Positions 23,783 through 35,574 of a DNA stretch of 64,000 nucleotides are shown piece by piece. Positions within the stretch are counted from its first letter, which is position 1, and the number at the start of each line of letters is the position of its first letter. Location of the stretch: positions 1,009,001 through 1,073,000 of the forward strand of contig JAUTXW010000329.1 in NCBI GenBank assembly GCA_030620095.1. Direction: 5' to 3'. The stretch is from Kuschelorhynchus macadamiae (taxonomy: Eukaryota; Arthropoda; Insecta; Coleoptera; Curculionidae). Below the pieces are notes generated by a model, which was given only the letters and a program-made list of their open reading frames with translations, was not told the origin of the DNA and searched no databases. The position numbers were made by a program, and so were the translations under genes.

Positions 23783-24890
23783 GGTCTGTCTCTTCGCTGC
23801 ATAGCTAAAAAACTACTTTCTCAATTGACTTTAAATTTTGGTCAAAAATTAAGAGCTATATGGGGATGACCTGGTAACATTGTGGTAAAAATCCTAGTGA
23901 AGTGTTAAAAAAATCATTACTAAAATTCTACTATCCAATTTATCTCAAATTTTGCACAAAAATCAAGTATTCTATGAATCAAGTGGTAAAATTTTGATAC
24001 GAATCCAAGATGGCGGAACAAAATGACGATATTTAAAAGTTCAGCCTGAAAAAAACTACTTAATGGACTGATTTCAAATTGCGTGCCATAACTAATTGTG
24101 GTATAAAGATGAACTAGTAAAACTGCGGATCGATTTTCGAATTCAAGATGGCGAAACAAAATGGCGGCCAAATTTAATATTTGCAGTCTCTCAGGTTTTA
24201 CATATTTTCAAATTTCGTGCCATAACTAATTTTAGTATCGAGATCAACTAATAAAACTGTGGTACTAATTAAAGATAGCGGAACAAAAGAGCGGTCAAAC
24301 AAAATATTTTGTAATCGTGAAAAATCACCCTTTCAGGTTTTACATACTTTCAGGTTTTAGCATCCTTAGATGGAACCAAAAAATATTTGAATCAATTCCG
24401 TCGGTTCGCCTGTTTCTCAGTTCGCGGCGTAGCTTAAAAACTACTCATCAGTAATTTAGTCAAAAATTAAGGGTCATAGAGGGATGACCTGGTAATATTT
24501 TGGTAAAAATCCAATATCTAAAAAATTAATTATCCAATTTCCTCAAATTTTGCACAAAAATAAATGTTGTGTAAACCTGAAGTGTGATATCGGGATAAAC
24601 TGTACGAGTTCAAAACGGCAGTGTGTGTGAATGTAAAATTATTGAATTTATTTTAATTTATGCCCAAAAATCAAGTGTGGCATAGGTAGAAAGTGGTAAA
24701 ATATTAGTGGGAGTTCAATATGATGGAACAAAATGGCGCCTATTAAAAATATTTGAAAATATTGTATTCAGGTGTTACAAAATGACTATGCATTTAACTA
24801 AATTGGGTCACACTTTACTATTTCTAATAAAAGGAAAGGTTCATAATGAGGGAAGTTCTGAGTAAAGGAAATTTACCGATTTTGTTTTTA
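23626..24890 (+). mobile_element. Family-A repeat, copy 1 (about 1.26 kb, unclassified)
   Basis: Starts CTTCCCTCGTAAAAGGGAAG, then GATTTTTTCAGATC, CGTTTCAGGGTC and CTCAATTCCGTCGGT. A (GTCT)n microsatellite at about 23748-23795 is followed by repeated modules of about 120-300 bp built around AAGATGGCGGAACAAAATGG. It ends GGAAGTTCTGAGTAAAGG then AAATTTACCGATTTTG. Copies occur at 36137-37457 (+), 56444-57295 (+) and, inverted, 47560-51265. There is no ORF. The start is a small inverted repeat (ACTTCCCT...AGGGAAGT in better copies). Confidence 0.75.
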
Positions 24891-25289
24891 GGTTTGGACA
24901 AAATGCGTACTGCTTCCGTAATGTTGATTTATTTTGAAGCAAACGTAGGTAAGAATACCCAGATATAGACAAATCTTTTGAGGTCTCATTCATAAAAATC
25001 GGTTCAAGCGTTTGGTCTGTAAGTATTAGGAAACAAACATACATACATTAAGTACGTTAACATCTTTTGAATCCGCAGTCTGGTAAAAACACATTTAGAC
25101 TAATATGAAACTTGTATAAATTGTATTTAGGAGCAAGAATTCTGACTGTAGTAGATTGTAATATGTAACCCACATATAAATACGATACAAATATAGGGTT
25201 CAGTCCATAGTAACGAGTTGAGCTGACTAGATCATTGCGAAGACCTCCAAGTGAAGAGGGCATCATCATAGGAGAGGTATCACTTGTTG
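24891..25289 (+). other. Intronic sequence, nothing recognised
   Basis: No coding or terminal-repeat signal seen. Confidence 0.3.
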
Positions 25290-26430
25290 CTTGTCTCTAG
25301 ACCAGGCACTCCAGAGAGAAAGTCTATGTCCCCAATTAACCCAAGAAGGGTTTGTAGTGGACGCGATACATTTTGAAGTTTTTATTGGGATCACACTTTT
25401 GTAATTTGTGGAAAATTAGAATTTTATTTCAAAGAAATCAAGCGCCTCGCCAACTGGTAGTCGGATCACAGAGAGGCAGGTTTGCCAACCTTAACATGAA
25501 AGTGTAAGCTCTCTAGGAATACATAAAACAGGTTTGATACCCTGTAGGTTTTCCCTAGTATTTTAAAGGAAAGCGGAAAACAGGATAGGTGAAAATCTGG
25601 CATCGAAAGAGCATTGGCGTGCAATTGGAATTTCCGGTGGAAGTGGAAAGGAAAAGGAATAGAAAAGCCCTTAAGACTTTCGCGCACTGAAGGCTCTCTC
25701 GAAGCCTGTGGTCTATAGTGAAGGGTTCATAGGCCCAGAGAAGAGCATGGCAGATGGTTGACCCATGTAACCCACAAGAAGGAGCACGATTGGAATTTCT
25801 TTAAAATTGGAATGAAGTATCCCTGAGGAATATAATATACTAACCCTGAAAACCAGCATTTTAGAGGCAACGAAATACAGGACGCCTTGTAAAGTTAGCC
25901 CTGCAGTGGGTCACGCGAGACGACTAAAATGCCTATTGAGGAGCCCTGTCGTAATTTCTTTTGGAATCAAGAAGATGAGTCCCCAAGTAGCAATACCCAG
26001 TCCTGGGCGATTTCCAGTTATATATTACAAAAGTTCTGAAATCAGGCCAGAAACAAAGAAAAAACAGAAAAAGTAATCGAAAGGCAAGTTTGACCCGAAA
26101 TATATTTAAACAATTCAGACATTTTTATTGGGAAAAGATATTATCGAAAAACAAAAGAATGGACGTAATGGACACACAAGTGGAACAAGTCCTGTTATAA
26201 TATCGCTTATCAATTAGTACAGGTTGTAATAGCGCCTGTGGGCCAGGAGGGGGTCAAGAACGCCTTGCTTTTAGAGTTCCTTATAATCCGAGGGACACCT
26301 AAGAGAATAGACCCCTTACAGACGAAAACGGGGTTAGCCACCAATGAGCGTAGATTAGTCGGCAGCTATAAGAGCCAAGGGGCTAGGTACCCTAGCTCTA
26401 ATGAGCCACTCTGCCTCCACTTCAAAATAT
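25290..26430. other. GC-richer unclassified block
   Basis: Base composition rises well above the surroundings. Examples are GGCACTCCAGAGAG, GGAATTTCCGGTGGAAGTGG and GGGGCTAGGTACCCTAGCTC. Frames in all six directions are broken and I recognise no protein domain or structural RNA. The likeliest explanation is the untranslated part of a retroelement or a decayed insertion. This is an inference from composition alone. Confidence 0.35.
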
Positions 26431-27180
26431 AGAATCTTATGTCAAATTCCTATTTTATCCGACTCCAATTCTGCAAAAAAATCGCAAAAAGGAATTGATA
26501 TGATATGTTATTAAACAAAATCCAGTATTTAATTGTTTAAAGTTTTGCAACATCTAGAATTTACTACCACAAAAATTAAATTGTTTGATTATATTCCACA
26601 GTAAATCAATAAGAAAATTTACCTTCGTCAAAGCTTACATTTTGATTTTATAATTTTATTAAAAATAGGCCATAAATTCGATTAAAAGTTTAAATTATAT
26701 TTGTATCTTGTTATTGTATAACAACGTCAAAAATGTTGAACGTTTTACATCTAAAGATCTTCTGTTTTGGATTCTAAGGTTTATTTCGATGCTTAATGAT
26801 GTTAGAAAAGTGGGAAAAGATTTTTATTCCTATATTTCAAAATTCGGAAATGGAGGAAGTGTACTCAGGTCTCACTGTAGTCTAGGAAGTAGGGTCATTT
26901 TTTAGATGTAAAAGTTATTTTTTTTTGTCAAATTTTGTAAATAGAGCTTATCTAAATGCAAAAGATGAAGGTTAGGATACCTTCTACAAAAATGATCCTA
27001 ATGATTTTTTTCCTAAATATGATTGCTGAAATAAATCGGTTGGAATATACAATTCATTTTCTCCCACTGACATCTATTCTCAAGCTAAAACTCTAAACTT
27101 TTTTAACGTGTCCGGGGACTCATTTCGTTATAATTCATGCAACAATAATTGTTATTTTTTATATTATTTTTAAAAGGGAA
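26431..27180 (+). other. Intronic sequence, nothing recognised
   Basis: AT-rich with no supported feature. Confidence 0.3.
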
Positions 27181-27226
27181 AATCCACGTTACAGACGGGA
27201 TAACAAAGACAGATTATTCCCCCTAA

Positions 27227-27270
27227 ATGGATCCCAAGTTAACATTGTATTCCGTATAACTGGGATCCAT
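27227..27270. repeat. Small inverted repeat within a GC-rich patch
   Basis: ATGGATCCCAAGTTA and TAACTGGGATCCAT pair as a 14-bp stem with one bulge and a loop of about 15 nt. It lies in a GC-rich stretch (27180-27330) next to the possible small secreted ORF. Confidence 0.6.
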
Positions 27271-27381
27271 CGGGAGATTTCCGCGTACCTCAGCACCCAG
27301 ACTTGGTGGTCTGCGGCGCTCGACATCCGCTCAGCTGGTTTAATTCCTTTATAGATCGATTTTACGACATTTTTATTTGAC

Positions 27382-27567
27382 TTAGATGATATTACTTTTT
27401 ACTTTCAGATTAGGGTTATAGGGTAGCGTGCGCACAATGCGGGAGCTGCTGAAGCGTTCTCCGTGTGAACCATTTTTATTCAAATTAGAAGTTGATTTAT
27501 TTTCTCCGCGTACGCAAAAGATGATGCTCAGTATAATGAATAGAAATATAGCGAAATAATTTTTCAT
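27382..27567 (-). CDS. Possible small secreted peptide ORF (signal peptide), uncertain
   Basis: A 61-codon minus-strand frame begins MKNYFAIFLFIILSIIFCVR, a textbook-looking signal peptide: basic Lys2, about 15 hydrophobic residues, and a polar C-region after VRG. A short hydrophilic segment follows, with GSHGERFSSSRIVRTLPYNP. The frame ends at TAA, or could splice at a GTAAAA donor after NPNLK into the GC-rich patch at 27300-27345, where an ACCAG acceptor is present. It is nested in intron 3 on the opposite strand. I do not recognise the family. A chance ORF in AT-rich DNA, where Phe/Ile/Leu runs are common, is a real alternative. Confidence 0.25.
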   Translation of the reverse strand: MKNYFAIFLFIILSIIFCVRGENKSTSNLNKNGSHGERFSSSRIVRTLPYNPNLKVKSNII

Positions 27568-28129
27568 TTAAAAACATAAATTAGAAAAATAACGAATCGA
27601 TTAGAGGAATAAAAGTCAGATTTTGGCGTGAGGGTTATTTAAAATTCTCTAAAACTGGAACACGTCTAAAAAGAAACGAAAATCTCATTAAAAAGTAGAT
27701 GTCAAGCTTTTTAATGATACTAAATATGTTTTTATTTGCGATTGACCATGAGATTTTCGAAAATTCCGGGAAAGTACTAAAATCGTAATGATCAATATAA
27801 TGATTATTTACCACATAAAGTGGCATAAACAAAGCGAGATTGTTAATGCAATGCTATTGTTCGAAGACTTCTAAGGAAGATAACACTATACGAATAAATT
27901 GAATAAATAAATATTTATAAAAATACGAGTAAATCTATATAGCCTTAAAAATACTAGGCAATAAAATATTTTAAACATGTTTTTCCATTTTTGGAAAGTT
28001 TACAGGTAAAAGTAATTATCACACAGTAAACACGGATTTATCTATTTTTGAAACATCAAAGGTAAGGTTTATCTCAAAAAATGTGGGAAAAAAAATTATG
28101 AAATTCACTTTTGTTCAGGGTTCATTTTT

Positions 28130-28860
28130 GCATTTACATAATTTCTCTTTTTTCTATCTATGAGCAGACCACGAAGTCCGAAGGCCGTGGTTACTTTAAA
28201 AAGAAAGTTTATTGATGCGGGACTTAAAGACTTGCAGGTCAGAAGAAGGAAAGGCATTTGCTGGTAACAAATTTCATAATCCCGACACTCTGGGAATAAA
28301 GGAGCGAACAAAATGGGAAGTCCTTGAACTTTGCAGTTGAACGGTGAAGGGATGCATGTGAGTCGATGCTCGTGTCTCCCTGGCAGGAACGACCAAGGAG
28401 GTTCTAATGGATGATATTCATCAGAACAGAACCCGTAGAAGTATCTGTAAAACAGAGATAGATCGCTCACAATTCGACGTTACTCCAGTGATAAAAGCTT
28501 CCTTATGATGTTTGAATCATCAATCAAGCGAATAGCTGTTTGGACAGAGTCAAGGATATTAATTGAAGGAGAGGCTGCTCCACATATATGCAAGCAATAC
28601 TCAAGGCAGAGTCTGATTTGCGAACTGTAAAGGGTAAACAAGTTGGCAGAAGTAAAGCATTTTCGAATCTTTCTGAAAAGTGATACCGACTAAGCTAATG
28701 GAATCTTTGGCTTCAAGCATTTGATTATTCATTTTAACGGTGTTGGTAATAGGATATAATTTTTGAGATAGTAAACAAGATTGTATCTTAGTGGCGTTAA
28801 ACTGGACAAGGTCCTTTGCTGCCAATTCTATGATTTTAATGAGCTCCTGGGTTAGGGATA
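28130..28860 (-). mobile_element. Jockey LINE 3' fragment, second copy of the 16880-19910 family
   Basis: Homologous to the C-terminal part of the minus-strand jockey relic. Shared nucleotide blocks with 16890-17330 include GGTGAAGGGATGCATGTG, GTCGAT and ATGGATGATAT. The translated minus frames share VQFNATKIQSCLLSQKLYPI with the first copy. It is 5'-truncated, as is typical of LINE insertions, and carries stops. Confidence 0.8.
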
Positions 28861-29272
28861 TATATCAAAAATATTTTTGTAGATATTGAAAAAAAAATTC
28901 AACTTTTTTACTGTAGTATAGCAAATTGAGTTTGTAACCCAATCGATACTGGACTGTTGAGTCCCGTATATATTAAGTTAACTAGCTTATTTTTTGGCAA
29001 CTGGCGTTAAAGTAACAGCGTATTCCTTAAAGGAATTTGTTACTGATGGATGAAAAGTAAGGCAGTTATAAATTTATCCACATAGTGGTGGCTCTTATCT
29101 ATATATCACAGCATGAAATATTTCCTTAGACGATGGTCTAAGAAAATATTTCTTCTATCTAGTTAAAATACCCGAAGAAATTGCAAGTTTCTTTTTGCCA
29201 TGACTCTATAGATCATTTTCTCTCTCGTCAATTGCAGCGAGATGACACAGACCAAAACGTAATAAATGAAAT

Positions 29273-29275
<3 letters not shown>
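28861..29275 (+). other. Intronic sequence with a small hairpin
   Basis: Contains an inverted repeat at 29115-29152: GAAATATTTCCTTAGAC and GTCTAAGAAAATATTTC around a GATG loop, 16 of 17 paired. No gene. Confidence 0.5.

Positions 29276-29317
<42 letters not shown>
29276..29317. repeat. (TA)n microsatellite
   Basis: About 21 uninterrupted AT dinucleotides. Confidence 0.95.
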
Positions 29318-29319
<2 letters not shown>

Positions 29320-31279
29320 CTTTTTAAGATGATTTTTTTGCCGAAAAAGTACGCAATCTGCGCACCATGAAAAGATCCTTCAACCTACAGAAAGCATTCA
29401 AGAAGCGCATTAATGACTTTACAAGATCAAATCGATTATGTTTTAAATTATAAAATATGACTTCGAATATGTAAATTTCTTCATTGTCTCTGTATTTTTA
29501 AAGAGGGTAGGTGATTGTTTAAAGGCGTAGCGTTTAGGCTCCTTTGACACACTGCGTTATATAATTTTGATAAATGATAATAATATATACTACTGACCGA
29601 CAGTTAAAATATAAGACCAAAAAAATAGTAAAAAACCGGCGAAAAACAGCAAAAAATACCGAATAACCTTGAATAGTAGGTGGTTAGACCAACTGTTGGG
29701 TGAGAGTCATTGTAGTGATTGGGAAACTATATACTTTTATCATAGATCAATAAATCAACCTATTCTACAAAATAGGTAATGGAGGATTTCGCCTAAACTG
29801 GCCATAGTGTGTAGTATTATCCCAGAATGGAATATAGGATTACATAACTTATGCAACAGCACTAAATAAAATGTGGTCCTGCCTCATCTTATTCGAATTT
29901 TTTAGAAAAAGGGATTAAATTAAGCTTTATATTTAGTTTAGATAGTGTCCAGTCTCGTTATCTATTTTATTTATTAACTATTAACATCTCCTTTTCGCAA
30001 CGAAACCCAGAGCTTAACATGCGCTCCGGGTCACCTTTCAAGCTCTGGTCTACACCCCTCCCGCAAGCTCTCAGCTCTTGGGTTACGGTGCAGCTTTTAG
30101 TCTTTATTAAGTATCCTACCGACTAACAAAAGTATCAAGGCACCAGTATTCCTTATCCATCAGATTAACTGTTGTGAATTGATTGGCATATGATTTGGTA
30201 TTTTCTTTAGCTGTTCAAATATAGAGTGGGGGAAAGGGGAAACGTTCTAATTTAACTCGAACAAGTTCATAGTTATTAGTATCTCTCAACTTTTTAAATT
30301 AATTGGGGGTGTTTTCTTAAATTATTTGGATCTTTGCTGCAAAAAGATAATTAAAGCTGAAAAATGTGTCAGCTTCTTTGTTACGAATGTACTGCAGGTA
30401 TCGTTTAACCTGCCAAATAACAAGTCTATATTTTTGGGAGATACCTATTAGTGCTTCATGACAATCATAATATTGCCATAGAGACCTGATCCTGATTCTT
30501 GCTAACCTACTGCACAAGACACGAACGTTTATTTACTGTCTTATTGAAAAATATTTCCATATCTATCTATTTACTAGTCACAACAGTTTTGCGGGTTTTG
30601 TTCCTTTAGCGGAGGTCGTTTTAATTTCATCAGCTTTGTGAACTGTGTAGGACCTGAGAAATACACAATTGGATGGAATGCTGTCTGTATTAGTTTATAG
30701 AAGAGACATTTTTTACCTCATTCGATGGGTACTGTTCCCCCACATCCTATTTTTAGATCTATACCAACAAATTTTAAAAAAATCGTGGTTGCGAGAGTAA
30801 CTTAGCTTAGATACAAATCAATTGGATGCAACAATACCATGACCTTCGTGACTCGTTGGTGGACCGAACATTTTCTATTCGGCTGAGCTGTGTTTGTTGG
30901 TTCTTCGGCCACTAAACGATAGCTCCATAGGCAACAATGACTTTTTATGATAGTGGCATACAGGGTCATTTTCCAAACTTTGACCAACAAACCACTAAAT
31001 CATCCAAAAAGAATTGCAGATGTAAAGCATTTTCGCATTTTTTTGACAATCGACACATTTTTCAGAATAAATTAATTTATGAAATATTTGACACTGACAT
31101 TTGTTCTCGCATAATTAAAAAAAAAACATACAACCTCAATTGAGCAGAGCCAGATGTGGCAGGAAATTAAAAGATATGTTTAGACACGTCTGTCACATTA
31201 CGGTTATGAGTATACTTCCAGTATTTTATAAATTTTTATTGCTAAGTTAATTTAAAACTATGAACGATGTATCAGAAAA
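29318..31279 (+). other. Intronic sequence, nothing firmly recognised
   Basis: A GC-richer patch at 30000-30100 (CTCCGGGTCACC, CCCCTCCCGCAAGC) interrupts AT-rich DNA. No domain, tRNA or TIR was recognised. Confidence 0.3.
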
Positions 31280-31475
31280 CTATAACCTAACAAGCTAAAG
31301 CACTACAAATTAAAAAAAAATACTTATTGATATTTACATTGCAATTTTTGACATTAAATTTTTGGATGTGAAATTTATATAATTAAACTGAAAAAATCCC
31401 ACTAATCTTCCTAATTAAGGACTTTAAATATTTTTGTAAATTGCCCTCAATATGGAGTATTTAAAATTTATTAAA
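31280..31475 (+). repeat. Diverged interspersed repeat, copy 2 of 2
   Basis: Ordered similarity with 23300-23515: GCTAAAGCACTAC, TTACATT, CTAATCTTCCTAA and GCCCTCAATATGGAGT. Unclassified. Confidence 0.5.
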
Positions 31476-32119
31476 AATATGCGAGCAGAAACCATCTTCG
31501 TTTACACTTTTCGCTCCTTTGATTTCCAATCTTCAAATTCTTTATTGTACATGGATTTTGTCTTCTGTGTTAAAAAAAAAGTTTATACCATTGACATTAG
31601 AGAAGGAACTTTTTTCTTAGAAATATCTACTTGATTTAAGACTAACAGTTTCAACTCAATAATTACTAGAACATTTCAGTGTTGCTTTCTCAACCCGCTT
31701 ATGTGTTTCTCTTGCGTATCATATTTACCTGCCCCTCCCTCCTCCTTTATAGGCATCCACGTTTTGCATAATTACAATTTTGTTATATTTATTCGAAATT
31801 TAAGCGAAACAAAACAAAACTTTTTAAAAAGGTAAGTAAATAATACAGAATAACAAAATAATAATAACTTGACCAGTTATTTTAGACCAAATTATTTTGT
31901 TTAAATTTCCAAAATCTTATAAATTCTAACCATTTGCCATTAGTAACTTCGAAAAAATTGATCATTTTAACTTAGCTTAAACTTTTCCAAAATATAAGTT
32001 CTGGTGTAATGTAAATGTAAATATTGAGAGAGTTGAGGTTTCCTTTAGTAATTTTCGAAATATTTGTATTTAAAATTTCATTAATTTGCATTGACCCTTG
32101 CCGTTATTAATATTATTAT

Positions 32120-32165
32120 AATAGTGGTAGTAGTAGTAGAAGTAGTAATAGTAGTAGCAGTGGAG
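32120..32165. repeat. (TAG)n-type trinucleotide microsatellite
   Basis: Imperfect GTAGTAGTAG run with GTAATAG and GAAGTAG variants. Confidence 0.9.
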
Positions 32166-32404
32166 AAGGTGTGAGAGTGAAGCACAGCGGCCAGGCTAAA
32201 AGGCCCTTGTCGCCAATTTTTATCCACTTACTCTCATTATGGATTAATCTCAATTTAAGCCGACCCTTCCATCTTATAAAGGCTAACAATTTCGAAGGTT
32301 TTTCTTCTGAGTATACCCCAACTATCACAGATCCATATTAAGAGGTATAAGGTTTCCTCCCCTGTTCTACAATTCGAACTTATTCCTATATTCCTAATAA
32401 ATGT

Positions 32405-32800
32405 AGATGTATATTAAGTCTCGAATGACCGGTCCGTATTACAACCATATTCTGCAACAGTTCGCCCTGCCTAGTGACTGTGCCGAGAGCAGTTCTTGGA
32501 CTGCCAAATTCTGTTCCTCTCAAACCAACCTTTGTTTATGGACTGGGAAGTTTGCTTCTTGTTTAATTCTGGAAAGGGTTCCGGCCTCAAGGACGGTGTC
32601 GAAGAGTTTAACTACTTCTCTTCTCGCTAGTCTCTCTAAAGCATCCTTGCAGTCCTGATCATGCTTAAAGTTTAGCCTGGGTTTTTTGATTTCCTGAAGA
32701 GCTGCTTGACTATCGGGAAAGACGAAGATGTCCCTCCGGTTCTTCTACTACATCTGTGATAGTAGCCACCTCGAAAATAGCTGGACAACCGTAAATCAAA
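32405..32800 (-). pseudogene. Possible RNase H fragment of a LINE
   Basis: A minus-strand frame reading down from about 32720 gives FPDSQAALQEIKKPRLNFKH followed by CKDALERLARREVV. The DSQAAL box resembles the catalytic-Asp segment of retroelement RNase H. Downstream sequence to about 32405 is open but does not show the usual WVPGH box. It is GC-richer than its surroundings. Low confidence. Confidence 0.35.
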
Positions 32801-33366
32801 ATCTACAAAAACGTATCGAATAATGATACTTTTTGGAATATTCCGATTATAATTATCATTATTTAATACAGATAATTATCAAAATAGTGATATCGTCAAG
32901 CGTCAACGCAATTATTATTAAATATATCTACCCAATTATTCAAAACACTAAAAACTACTAAATGAAATATTAACCTTACATCGTTAGAATGAGAGGATCA
33001 TCATGTTTCTTTTCACCCGATAATATACAGGATATTATATTTAAGAAACTAAAGTTGTGTTGATTTAAAAAAAAACACCCTGTATATCTGCAAACTACAA
33101 CAAAGAAATTGTAAAAATTCAAGAAACTTTTTATTTAAGTTTTGTCTTTATCTATAAGAATATGAAACTTAATTGTAGGGTTCATTTATGACCATACCCT
33201 GTACCGATCTGCTTCCCTTAGTCTAGCCTTGTAGATCATTATTAGCACTACTTCCATAGCTTTATGAAACGGAATCTGTCCTATGCACCATGTTAGCTTA
33301 ATATAGGTTCATTTTCGTCTAGATATTTATGGGAACATATTTATAATAGAATTTCATAATGTACAG

Positions 33367-33541
33367 AATTAAGAAGCCAAGCATAGTTCCTGGAGCTTCC
33401 ACATCTGAAGAAGTTTGTCCATGGGAGACACCTGCGTCCCCGCCCCGCACTCCGATGAGAAATCGAAAAAATTCCACCCATTTGGATTCAGAAAGTTCCT
33501 CTTCTGATATAAGCGAAAGAGTTACAGAAGTAACCGAAAAG
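33367..33541 (+). CDS. RGS9: RGS9/11-like RGS protein, exon D (first VCPWE motif)
   Basis: Acceptor ATGTACAG, 175 bases, donor AAGGTTAGT. The leading A completes the Arg codon split at 11583. The frame then reads KPSIVPGASTSEEVCPWETP, followed by SPPRTPMRNRKNSTHLDSES and ISERVTEVTEK, ending in phase 0. EEVCPWE matches the PDE-gamma-like motif known from the long RGS9-2 tail and from GPR158/GPR179 repeats, where it contacts activated G-alpha (family knowledge). It is followed by a Pro-directed kinase-type SPPRTP and an acidic Ser patch. The preceding intron is 21.8 kb. The polypyrimidine tract is weak and intermediate exons are possible. The motif, phase and composition together make this exon convincing. 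Confidence 0.8.
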
Positions 33542-34182
33542 GTTAGTATCTCGTTAATGAACAAGGTGTGTCAAAGGTTATTTAATTATATATTTATTTC
33601 TTACAGTATCAACAGCATATTACAGCCATTTATAGACACTAAACAATAATAAAATTCCACTCTAAATATTAACCTGAATTAAGTCTGACCCTGAGTCTCA
33701 AACAGTTTTTATTCTATTATAGCCTTGTACCGCCCCAAAGTTATTTTATTTAAATCTCAGTCCCTGGTGAGGGTCTCTACCAGTTTCTTCTTGCTTTTGG
33801 AAAAGTCAAGTAGAAAGTTCCACAGAAACGGAACATGGCAACTTAAAGTAATACCTCAGCATTGGTAACACGATTGGTTAATTGTTTATAAGGGTTATGG
33901 TGCAAGTTCTAGGGTTTTTAGAAAGCTATATTTTATGTTTAAATTTTAAATGTTACTTTTCATATAAACATATAGCTTCTTAGTATTAAAAGCCTTTAAA
34001 TTTAAAACATCACTTTATGATTTATCATAAAAAGTCGTCCGCTTTTTGTTTTCGGTTCTTGTCTGTCATTAGTACTAAAGAAAATAAAAAATGTTTGAAA
34101 AAAAATTAATTTTAGAGTTCCAAGCAGCAGAAAACATAAACAGTAACAAGTAAAACAGGGTCGAAAGTAAATTTATAGGACC
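33542..34182 (+). other. Intron 4, 5' part, nothing recognised
   Basis: AT-rich; no feature seen. Confidence 0.3.
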
Positions 34183-34345
34183 AGCGGCCGTTTGTTAATC
34201 AAAATATAGCTGTCAACGTTATGTTAATAGCAAAATACAGTTGGAAACAGATGTATCAGAGTAGCGGACATTTGTTAATCAAAATAAAATGGTCAAGGTT
34301 ATGTTAACGGTGAAATAGGATCGAAAATAAATTAGTAGGATTAAA
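34183..34345 (+). repeat. 80-bp tandem duplication
   Basis: AGCGGCCGTTTGTTAATC at 34183 recurs as AGCGGACATTTGTTAATC at 34263. Shared GTCAA(C/G)GTTATGTTAA follows in both copies, giving period 80. A degenerate partial copy (GGGTCGAAAGTAAATTTATAGGA) precedes the pair. Confidence 0.8.
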
Positions 34346-35574
34346 CACCTAGAGTCGCGCACACGACTAAAGAACGTACCCAGAGCAAGCACTAACGCTT
34401 TTACTTGTTTTCAGTAAATGTTGTGGACAAGCGAGCTTTTTACAAGCGACGTACATTATATTACATTATTTTATATTTTCGGTTGAAAAAAAATACATTT
34501 TTGCGTAGTTTTACTTCATTCTTCATAACAGGGGCTTATAAGTCCTAAAAGCTGGCTGGCTACGCCACTGTATCTTTTAGTATTTTTCGTGATATCATGG
34601 ATAGGTATTTCCTGAGAGGATTAAAAAATCTCAAAATCTGGAGGTTTGCTGATTGAGTGAATATATTTGCTTGTCGGTAAGTTGTAATTAATTTTAGTTA
34701 TAACATACTATTTTTTTAATTATTTATATAATAACTCCATTTTATTACATAACAATGTATAGAAATACCGCAACATGATTTTGCATGATAATAAATTTCC
34801 TAATGTTTACCTGAAAGCAGTTGCTTTTAAATAATTTGCAACCACCGCCACGATGCTAAAAAGTAATATTTTAATAAATGTTAAATATCCATATAGCTTT
34901 GAGTTATCCAAATTATCAAAAGGTATCTTGTACCTTTGTTGTAGTTGCTAGAAAATGCCATCTTTTGTGGGCTAAGAAACAAGCATGGCTATTTTATAGC
35001 AGTAAAAAGTTTTATAACAAACTTCACGAAACGATATAAAAACTGTTACTTTATAACATTTTAAATACGTATCACAAATGTATAGGTCAGGAAAAATTAA
35101 ACGTAGTGTAGAAGTTACGGGATAAAGATAATTTTCTTGACAGACGTCAAAATATATATTTTTTAATAAGTTACGTCATACAAAGTAACATGAAAATGTG
35201 AAAATCATATTAAAAAACACAAAGCAGTTCAAACCAAATAACGCCTCTAAAAGTTACATGGTACCGTGAAAACTGTATTTCAAAATTTTAAGCAGGTACA
35301 AAGTTCCGATTAGATTTCTGTTTAAACCATAATATCCTATCTATTACTGAAAATCTCATACCGGTACTTTAAATCCTTCCAAAGTTCCAGTAGAAAAAAA
35401 GCTACCGAAATATAATTTAGCCTATTTATTGCCCAAAACACCTAAATCGATGCCTAAACCGATAAATGTTTTACTAAGAAAAAAATTACTGCTTTCAAAT
35501 CAGAATTGTTTAATGTACTGTATATATACTGCCTCTCTATAACATAATAATAGCTATTTATTTATTATTTTATA
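34346..35574 (+). other. Intronic sequence; isolated hAT-like end
   Basis: GGCTACGCCACTG at 34557-34569 resembles the CAGTGGCGTAGC-type terminus common to hAT elements. No partner end was identified nearby. The rest is AT-rich and featureless. Confidence 0.3.

Noticed and set aside
23748..23795. (GTCT)n tract considered as a CRISPR-like or satellite array
   Set aside because: It is a simple tetranucleotide microsatellite within the family-A repeat.
29115..29152. 17-bp hairpin considered as a terminator or miRNA
   Set aside because: Stem too short for a pre-miRNA, and bacterial-type terminators do not apply in an insect intron.
32407..32658. Plus-strand 83-codon ORF with Ser/Cys-rich sequence
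   Set aside because: The opposite strand reads as a better (though weak) RNase H-like LINE fragment.
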